DNA of 11,868 nt from Candidatus Bathyarchaeota archaeon (lineage in GTDB: Archaea; Thermoproteota; Bathyarchaeia; Bathyarchaeales; Bathycorpusculaceae), in assembly GCA_030630585.1 (NCBI GenBank), contig DAOVMU010000025.1, positions 1-11,868 of the forward strand. The letters are read 5' to 3'. The translations under genes were made by a program, and so were the position numbers. The notes beneath the pieces are model-generated. The model was not told the DNA's origin, did no database searches, and was given only the letters and a program-made list of their open reading frames with translations. Shown one piece after another: positions 6,756 to 11,868 of this stretch (position 1 is its first letter; each line of letters opens with the position of its first letter).

Positions 6756-6878
6756 CCTTTCATTCACTCTGACGCTTTCTTTTGTAGATTACAAGAACGC
6801 GCACGCAAGCTCATAGAAATAGGCTTCCAATTCGTCTGCACCTACAATGATATACTGCTGTTCAGAAAGCGAAAGTAG
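6756..6878 (+). pseudogene. 3' relic of a lost gene, integrase-tail-like
   Basis: Open frame of 40 codons between a TAA (6753-6755) and TAG (6876-6878), with no usable start codon. The last 29 residues look like a genuine protein C-terminus: LQERARKLIEIGFQ, then FVCTYNDILLFRKRK and the stop. The amphipathic helix and the FVC...LLFRKRK ending remind me of the tails of archaeal tyrosine recombinases; this is from memory and weak. The upstream part of the gene is not recognisable, so it appears truncated by deletion or rearrangement. It could instead be a chance frame. Confidence 0.4.
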
Positions 6879-6901
6879 CCATAGAGAACAACCAAAAAAC
6901 T

Positions 6902-6938
6902 TGTCCTAAACAATAGAAAACTGTGCTTAACAGTTATT
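6902..6938. repeat. TGCTTAACA repeat, copy 2, at pyrB promoter
   Basis: Partner of the repeat at 5153-5190 and part of the pyrB upstream region. This copy also contains the perfect dyad AACTGT-gctta-ACAGTT. Confidence 0.5.
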
Positions 6939-6941
6939 TAG
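6919..6941 (+). promoter_or_regulatory. pyrB promoter with overlapping dyad
   Basis: AACTGT-gctta-ACAGTT (6919-6935) overlaps a TATA-like TTATTTAG (6934-6941), which lies 34-41 nt before the TTG at 6975. It is a plausible operator for pyrimidine- or nucleotide-dependent control; the regulator is not identified. Confidence 0.45.
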
Positions 6942-6974
6942 AAGTTGAATAGAGTTGTTGTTTTAGGTGTAAGC

Positions 6975-7895
6975 TTGAAGTTTGAAGGCAGAGACATTAT
7001 ATCTGTTAAGGATTTCTCTCGTAAAGAAATAGATTACATTTTGAAGATCTCACAAGCTATGGAACCCCTAGCCACAAAAGGCTCAGACATGCTTAAAGGA
7101 AAAATTCTCGCAACACTGTTCTATGAACCAAGTACACGCACCCGCTTAAGCTTTGAGGCGGCCATGCATAAACTAGGTGGATCAGCAATAGGCTTCGCAG
7201 AAGCAGAGATTGCTTCTGTTAAAAAGGGAGAGAATCTTGCAGACACGATTCGTGTTGTGGAGAATTACGCTGATGTGATAGCACTAAGGCATCCGCTTGA
7301 GGGTGCGGCTAGGCTTGCTGCAGAATTTTCTAAGGTGCCGATTATGAATGGTGGTAGCGGAGCAGGAGAACACCCAACGCAAGCTCTCCTAGATCTATAC
7401 ACAATAATGAAAGAAAAAGGCAAGATCAGCGGGTTGAAAATAGCCCTTGCAGGCGACCTGAGGTACGGAAGAACAGTTCACTCACTCGCGTACGCTCTCT
7501 CTCTATACAACATCGAGTTATACTTAGTCTCTCCAGAACTTTTGAGAATGCGGCGAGAAGTACTCGAAACGATAAGGGAAAAAATACCTGTGACTACAAG
7601 AACAAGCCTTGAAAAAGTGGTTTCACAAGTAGATGTTTTATATGTTACAAGAATACAGAAAGAACGCTTCCCAGACCCAGCAGAATACGCAAAAATTAAA
7701 GGCTCCTGCAAGATAACCTTGGAAACATTGAACAGAGCCAAAGAAGACCTAATAATCTTGCACCCGCTCCCGAGAGTAGATGAAATATCCGCCGAGGTTG
7801 ATGGTACGTCGTATGCACGTTACTTCCAGCAAGTCTGGAACGGCATAGTTGTTAGAATGACGCTTCTAGCCCTTATATTAGGAGCTATAAAATGA
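6975..7895 (+). CDS. pyrB: Aspartate carbamoyltransferase catalytic chain
   Basis: Cytoplasmic enzyme joining carbamoyl phosphate and L-aspartate to N-carbamoylaspartate, the committed step of pyrimidine synthesis. 306 residues from TTG 6975. Carbamoyl-phosphate loop STRTR is at 53-57, the catalytic loop lysine (SVKKGE) at K84, the RHP arginine at R105, HPTQ at 133-136, DLRYGRTVHS near 161-170, the TRIQKERF aspartate-binding loop near 225-232 and HPLPRVDE at 263-270. K84 and R105 fall at the E. coli positions. The frame continues up to a TTG at 6945, but that start would sit only a few bases after the TATA-like box. TTG 6975 has AGGTG at 6965-6969 five bases upstream and gives the archaeal-type N-terminus KFEGRDIISVKDFS. 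All active-site residues are present. The gene converges with the NrdD-like gene. Confidence 0.96.
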   Translation: MKFEGRDIISVKDFSRKEIDYILKISQAMEPLATKGSDMLKGKILATLFYEPSTRTRLSFEAAMHKLGGSAIGFAEAEIASVKKGENLADTIRVVENYADVIALRHPLEGAARLAAEFSKVPIMNGGSGAGEHPTQALLDLYTIMKEKGKISGLKIALAGDLRYGRTVHSLAYALSLYNIELYLVSPELLRMRREVLETIREKIPVTTRTSLEKVVSQVDVLYVTRIQKERFPDPAEYAKIKGSCKITLETLNRAKEDLIILHPLPRVDEISAEVDGTSYARYFQQVWNGIVVRMTLLALILGAIK

Positions 7896-7899
7896 TGGC

Positions 7900-7914
7900 T
7901 TCTTTATCAAAGAA
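7900..7914. terminator. Hairpin in the gap between convergent genes
   Basis: TTCTTT-ATC-AAAGAA, a perfect six-bp stem in the 39-nt gap between the convergent pyrB and NrdD-like stops. It could help end transcription on both strands. Archaeal termination mainly depends on T-tracts, which here are short. Confidence 0.35.
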
Positions 7915-7934
7915 ATGGGAAAGCTAATGGTTTG

Positions 7935-10139
7935 CTAGAACCTTCTCAGAGGTGTTAAGGTGCTTGTTGCTCCACACGAGGGACATTTATGTTGCAAGCC
8001 AAACCAGCTTCTTTTGCAGTTCCTGCAGTATGTTATGTTGCGGTTGTACGTGAAGAATTCTACGGTGTATTTTTCAACAAGCCGCCTAGTCAAAGATATA
8101 AGCTCATCTGATTTATGCTCACCTTCTCCAAGCTCTACTATTGTTAAATTTCCGCCAGCACTCAGCCCATGCAATTTCCTTTCAAGCTTCAAAGGTTTTA
8201 GATCAATCTCTCCATTCTGAACGCTTAATCTGCTAACGATTGAGTAGAAGGGCTGTTCCATTGTTCCTGAGTATCGAACCTTCGCGACACCGTACCTTTC
8301 AATGTCCACTCTTACTAATCTTTTCGAGGCTTCAGGGCTAGGCATAATGGCTGGTAACAAACGTCTTCTACGTCTCTTCCCAGCTTTACGCGTGAAATCT
8401 AAGATACAGCGGGCTATTTCCTCAGCAAACTTTAAAGGCTCTTCATCTTCATGGATCTTTTTTCCACAAAACACTTCCACAGCCTCTCTTAACCCTGCAA
8501 AATTTATCAGACGGGATGAACAGTCTATCCTGAAATATTGGTCGCCATTAACGCTTTGCGTTATGAAGGGCATCAGTCTTTTGCCGTGTTGCTTGAGTGC
8601 CCTATGCTTGATTTCTAAAGCACGCCCTGCCATTTCAAGTCTTTCTTTTAGAATGTCAAGAAACTTTGCTTCAGCTCTTTCGCACTGGTATGTAATTCGT
8701 GGCAGATTCACTGTCACACGTCCTATGTTTCCTGTGCGCAAAGTATCGATTTCCCAATCTTTCTTCAAGTCTGCCTTGAGCCTACAGCCTGAAGCTGAAA
8801 AAACATCGTGTTCTCGTCCTTTTCCTAATAGGTTGGCGAAGTATGGAATGCCCGTTTCTGATGCAAGGCGATGTATCTGTAAGAGAAGTTCTCTTGCTTT
8901 TCCGTCGCTAAATGTTTCAGAGCGTATCTTTACAACGATTTTTGGGTTAAACAATGGTTTATGTATACTTTCTTCAACAAATATTTCAATAATGAGCGAT
9001 GCTAGAAGTTGGCTTTCTTCCATGAAGTCTCCGTAGTTGCCCGTTAGTCTTCCAGAGGGACCAATGGCTTTCTTGTCGGCTACAAAGGCGGGGATTACAA
9101 GATCTAAACCTAAAGAGGCGTCTGTGTGCTGGCTTATACTGCGAATGAAAAAACGTAGAGTCTCTTTAGCTTTTGAGGGTTCTACATCCTTTATGAAAGG
9201 GGCAAGAAAAACGTTGAAATAATCAAGTGTTTGTGCGTCCGCGATTTCTTTGGCCGAGTGTAAGAAAACGTTGAAGATCATGGATAAGGCAGATTCAAAG
9301 CTTTTTGGCGGTGGACAAGAAGGTTGAAGAACATTCATTTTCTCTAGGTTTAACCCATTTTGAAGGAAAAATCTTAAATCTTGCATTATTTCGTTTGGTT
9401 TCAAAATCCAGTTACCTAAATCGTTAATGTGCAACAAACCAGAAAGATGTGCGTCTGCAATGTCCCTTGGAAGTACGTTTAGAAGCATATATTCTTTCAG
9501 AACAACTTTTCCAGCCTCCTCATATATGGGGGCTGAACCTTGAAAAGCTTCACTCTTCATCTCTACAAGAGATAAAGCGTCATGAACTGGAAGACCCAAA
9601 CGCGTAAGCTTGTTGCGGTATTCTTCTAACCCTTTCTCGATTAATATTGCATTTACAATTTCTCTTATAAGAGGAGCTGTCAAATACTTCGTTTTTGATT
9701 TGACCAGTCGTTTCTCCGATTCTTTAGCTACTTTTTGAGCTATATCCACAGGCATGCCGGCTTCTCTTATGAGAGAGTCTACAATCTTGTTTGCATCAAA
9801 ATCTTCCAACGCAAAGTGGGAGGTGCGCACGAGAATCCTTTTCCGCTTAGTAGATTTCCTTTCAATTTCCTCTGCAACATCTATTACCATCTTACCCAGT
9901 TCGGTTAAGCGATATTTTCTAGCTTCAACATCTGCTTCAATTAGGTCTGCCTTAAGCAAAAGCTTCAAGTGATATGCAAACCTCCCAGCATCCCTACTCG
10001 GATTCATCTTCAAAACACCCATCAACTCAGTGTATGAAAGAGAACCCTTGTCAAAAAGCAAATTCAAAATATTCAACCTTATGCTTGAAGAAACAGCCTT
10101 CAACACTTTTACTCCACGAAACCGTCGCAAAGGAGACAA
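7935..10139 (-). CDS. Winged-helix/ATP-cone/NrdD-like protein lacking glycyl-radical loop
   Basis: 734 residues, domains in order: ArsR-like winged helix (about 10-90); ATP-cone (about 101-193), the nucleotide-binding regulatory domain of ribonucleotide reductases and NrdR; class III NrdD-like barrel (about 200-690); and a zinc ribbon with C705, C708, C719 and C722. NrdD homology shows at HINDL (237-241) and DLRFFLQNGL, ADAQTLDYFNVFLAPF, SGCR (450-453) and NIGRVTVNLPRI (471-482). True NrdD continues past the zinc ribbon into an RxxGY glycyl-radical motif; this one stops at TPLRRF. The cysteine expected near residue 250 is Glu, and the usual CC pair is GC. Catalysis is therefore doubtful, and a nucleotide-sensing regulator is the better inference. 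Start TTG 10139 fits the promoter distance; GTG 10106, after GGAG, is an alternative. No NrdG activase gene is nearby. Confidence 0.85.
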   Translation of the reverse strand: MSPLRRFRGVKVLKAVSSSIRLNILNLLFDKGSLSYTELMGVLKMNPSRDAGRFAYHLKLLLKADLIEADVEARKYRLTELGKMVIDVAEEIERKSTKRKRILVRTSHFALEDFDANKIVDSLIREAGMPVDIAQKVAKESEKRLVKSKTKYLTAPLIREIVNAILIEKGLEEYRNKLTRLGLPVHDALSLVEMKSEAFQGSAPIYEEAGKVVLKEYMLLNVLPRDIADAHLSGLLHINDLGNWILKPNEIMQDLRFFLQNGLNLEKMNVLQPSCPPPKSFESALSMIFNVFLHSAKEIADAQTLDYFNVFLAPFIKDVEPSKAKETLRFFIRSISQHTDASLGLDLVIPAFVADKKAIGPSGRLTGNYGDFMEESQLLASLIIEIFVEESIHKPLFNPKIVVKIRSETFSDGKARELLLQIHRLASETGIPYFANLLGKGREHDVFSASGCRLKADLKKDWEIDTLRTGNIGRVTVNLPRITYQCERAEAKFLDILKERLEMAGRALEIKHRALKQHGKRLMPFITQSVNGDQYFRIDCSSRLINFAGLREAVEVFCGKKIHEDEEPLKFAEEIARCILDFTRKAGKRRRRRLLPAIMPSPEASKRLVRVDIERYGVAKVRYSGTMEQPFYSIVSRLSVQNGEIDLKPLKLERKLHGLSAGGNLTIVELGEGEHKSDELISLTRRLVEKYTVEFFTYNRNITYCRNCKRSWFGLQHKCPSCGATSTLTPLRRF

Positions 10140-10175
10140 ACTATAACCCTTAGATCTAAAGTACTACAATAAGAG

Positions 10176-10182
10176 TTTAAAA
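10176..10182 (-). promoter_or_regulatory. TATA-like box of NrdD-like gene
   Basis: On the minus strand TTTTAAA, preceded by CCAACC, sits 37-43 nt before the TTG at 10139. It is a good match to archaeal TATA position. Confidence 0.45.
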
Positions 10183-10195
10183 GGTTGGGGAATAC

Positions 10196-10204
10196 CTTTA
10201 TTTT
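10196..10204 (+). promoter_or_regulatory. Possible TATA box of tRNA-Pro
   Basis: CTTTATTTT lies about 29-37 nt upstream of the first tRNA base, in an otherwise A-rich leader. Confidence 0.3.
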
Positions 10205-10232
10205 CAGCTTCAGAAAAAACAGAAAGTAAAAA

Positions 10233-10310
10233 GGGGCTGTCGGCTAGCTTGGTCTAGGCTTGGAGACTTGGGCTCTCTAGACCCCGGTTCAAATCCGGGC
10301 AGCCCCACCA
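10233..10310 (+). tRNA. tRNA-Pro, anticodon UGG
   Basis: Complete cloverleaf. Acceptor stem GGGGCTG pairs with CAGCCCC; D-stem GGCT/GGCT uses two G-U pairs. Anticodon stem GGAGA/TCTCT encloses the loop CTTGGGC with T33, anticodon TGG at 10269-10271 and G37. The variable loop is short (AGAC), T-stem CCCGG/CCGGG encloses TTCAAAT, and the discriminator base is A. The CCA end is encoded at 10308-10310. No intron is present. It reads proline codons CCN by wobble, mainly CCA and CCG. Confidence 0.97.
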
Positions 10311-10604
10311 AACGCTATTACTCTCAAGAGAACAGATTATGAATACAGTCTTCTAGATGTTCAATGCTCGCTTGGGAATGGCACGCGATACTGAGGAAAA
10401 AAGCGCCAGCCACTTGGAATCAGTTATGATGCAAAAAACTAGAGGGAAGGGGGGGTCAAATTTCTGGGTTCTTCCTGGACTGTTGCCCAAGAGATTCAGT
10501 TATTACGAAGACTTTAGCGTTTTCCGAGTTTCTGCACGTTTTTAGGCTGGAAGCCAAAGGTTGAGGCTTTGAGCCTTGGTTGCACGCAAGTGAGGGGAAG
10601 GAAC
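10311..10604. other. Intergenic region, tRNA-Pro to HtrA gene
   Basis: About 294 nt with no supported gene. A 62-codon frame at 10357-10545 lacks recognisable character. A G-rich run (GGGAAGGGGGGG) lies near 10445-10456, and a GC-containing inverted repeat AGGCT-ttg-AGCCT near 10563-10575. Neither has an obvious role. Confidence 0.5.
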
Positions 10605-11762
10605 CTAAATAAGTGGTGAGGGCCTACTTCCTAAAACTACGTGTATCTCTATAGTATCTATTGTTTGACCCTCCTTTCTTGCAACCTCCAAAATCACGGT
10701 TTCTCCAGGAAACGTGTACTCCTCAAGATAGCTTGCTAGATCATCAGTATTTTTGATGCGAGTACCGTTCATAGCAATTATTATATCATTAACTTCCACC
10801 CCCCTGTCTCCAGCGGGACTAGGGTCTAAGAAGCCAACTACTTTCCAGCCGTATGTTACATTTGTCCCCATCTCTTGAGCTATCTCGTAGTTCATGTCTC
10901 TTCCTTCCAAGCCTAGGTATGAATGACCATAAGTGTAGCCTTTTACTAAAGACTCTATTTCTCTAAGTATCGTGTTTGATGGAACTGCGAAGCCTAAGCC
11001 TTGAGAGTCACTAACTATGGCCGTTGTTATTCCGACAACCTTACCGCAGTAGTTTAGCAGTGGACCTCCAGAGTTTCCAGGATTTATAGGCGCACTTGTT
11101 TGTATAATGTTAGCTATCCCGAAACGTCTTATGTACTCCTCCTGAGTGATTGTTCTTCCAAGCGCACTTACCACACCAGTAGTCATTGAACCAACTAAGC
11201 CGTACGGGTTTCCTATGGCTATGACAGGATCTCCCACCCTTAACGTTGAGGAACTAACAATCTCAAGCGGTTTAAATTCGTATTCAGGAGCATCAACTAA
11301 GAGTACAGCTAAATCGGCATATGGATCTGTTCCATTCACTCTGGCTTCATATCCATTTCCATTTGAAAATGTTACGCTTAAGCTTGTGGTTTCATGAATG
11401 ACATGGTAATTTGTTATCACAACCATAGTCCCTGAAAAGTTATATACGAATCCGGAGCCTTGGACACCTCCTTGACTTGTTGTTCCGATAACCAAAACAA
11501 CTGAATCTTTCACTCTTTCGTATATTTCCGTTAGGGCAGTGCTGTTTTGGTAGATTATGATATGCTGTTCAATGACTTCTGGTCGAACACCCCATAGCTT
11601 GGAAACTTGGTTTCTAAGGTTTGAAACATCATTCTTCAGGCTGTTGATTTCCCGAAAAGTTATGTAACAGCTTACTATTCCCCCAACCATTAATCCAGCT
11701 ACAAATATCAGTATGAGGAAAGCTGAGGAAAACTTTATGTAACGTTCATCGAATTCGCCCAT
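10605..11762 (-). CDS. Membrane-anchored HtrA/DegP-like serine protease
   Basis: S1C-type protease for surface or extracytoplasmic protein quality control. 385 residues: a short cytoplasmic start, one membrane segment (about 12-33), a probable coiled coil (about 37-56, EINSLKNDVSNLRNQVSKL), the trypsin-like domain (about 75-265) and a single PDZ domain (about 280-378). The catalytic triad is complete: H120 in ITNYHVI, D150 in DPYADLAVL and S231 in NPGNSGGPL. Several NxS/T sequons (for example NST, NFS, NGT, NVT) fit an exposed, possibly N-glycosylated domain. ATG 11762 is preceded by AGGTGA and by a TATA-like box 36-47 nt upstream. The coiled coil and PDZ suggest oligomerisation, but this is not shown. 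It appears to be transcribed alone. Confidence 0.93.
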   Translation of the reverse strand: MGEFDERYIKFSSAFLILIFVAGLMVGGIVSCYITFREINSLKNDVSNLRNQVSKLWGVRPEVIEQHIIIYQNSTALTEIYERVKDSVVLVIGTTSQGGVQGSGFVYNFSGTMVVITNYHVIHETTSLSVTFSNGNGYEARVNGTDPYADLAVLLVDAPEYEFKPLEIVSSSTLRVGDPVIAIGNPYGLVGSMTTGVVSALGRTITQEEYIRRFGIANIIQTSAPINPGNSGGPLLNYCGKVVGITTAIVSDSQGLGFAVPSNTILREIESLVKGYTYGHSYLGLEGRDMNYEIAQEMGTNVTYGWKVVGFLDPSPAGDRGVEVNDIIIAMNGTRIKNTDDLASYLEEYTFPGETVILEVARKEGQTIDTIEIHVVLGSRPSPLI

Positions 11763-11797
11763 ATTTCTTCACCTTTCAAACGAAAATCAAGCACGTT

Positions 11798-11809
11798 CTT
11801 AAATAAAAG
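11798..11809 (-). promoter_or_regulatory. TATA-like box of HtrA-like gene
   Basis: On the minus strand CTTTTATTTAAG lies 36-47 nt upstream of the ATG at 11762, with AGGTGA between them. Positions beyond it to the right edge hold no gene I can support. Confidence 0.5.
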
Positions 11810-11868
11810 TTCCGCAAATCCCTGCACAGACATTATTATTCGTACAGTTTTGTGAATGCCAGTAACGC

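Noticed and set aside
8302..9036. 244-codon plus-strand frame inside the NrdD-like gene
   Set aside because: Long shadow frame antisense to recognisable NrdD motifs; serine-rich low-information translation.
10233..10310. tRNA-Pro as an integration site
   Set aside because: I found no second copy of the tRNA 3' end in the window, so there is no att pair to support this.
10357..10545. 62-codon frame after tRNA-Pro
   Set aside because: No recognisable character, no promoter or ribosome-binding site; likely chance.

Overview
The window looks like chromosome from an uncultivated archaeon, probably a Bathyarchaeia-type member of the Thermoproteota. The reasons are: aspartate carbamoyltransferase in two archaeal-type subunits (PyrB, PyrI); an NrdD-like protein with a winged helix and an ATP-cone; a UbiA prenyltransferase with archaeal-looking motifs; a tRNA-Pro; and AT-rich TATA-like boxes lying about 30-45 nt upstream of most start codons. 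The lineage is inference; no rRNA is present.

Layout. 1-853 (-): AT-rich UbiA-family prenyltransferase, running off the left edge. 1115-2356 (+): MFS transporter. 2546-3010 (-): pyrI. 3499-4872 (-): second MFS exporter, more GC-rich and bacterial in character. 4873-5349: no convincing gene, but one copy (A) of a short repeat. 5350-5862 (-): thioredoxin-fold protein with a CPHC site, an unusual arginine-rich tandem repeat and an N-terminal extension; repeat copy B lies upstream. 6045-6617 (-): six-helix membrane protein resembling ECF S components; repeat copy C lies upstream. 6756-6878 (+): 3' relic of a lost gene. 6975-7895 (+): pyrB. 7935-10139 (-): winged helix + ATP-cone + NrdD-like + zinc ribbon protein that ends before any glycyl-radical loop. 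10233-10310 (+): tRNA-Pro(UGG) with encoded CCA. 10605-11762 (-): membrane-anchored HtrA/DegP-like serine protease with a PDZ domain.

How the genes relate. PyrB and PyrI should form one enzyme for the second step of pyrimidine synthesis, yet their genes are about 4 kb apart, on opposite strands, each with its own promoter. The NrdD-like protein converges on pyrB. Its architecture (DNA-binding domain, nucleotide-sensing cone, damaged catalytic domain) suggests a nucleotide-responsive regulator rather than a reductase. The transporters, protease and thioredoxin-like gene appear to be single-gene units rather than one operon.

Most notable for follow-up: the NrdD-like putative regulator; the three-copy palindrome plus T-tract repeat spaced about 750 bp apart; and the tandem basic repeat within the thioredoxin fold.
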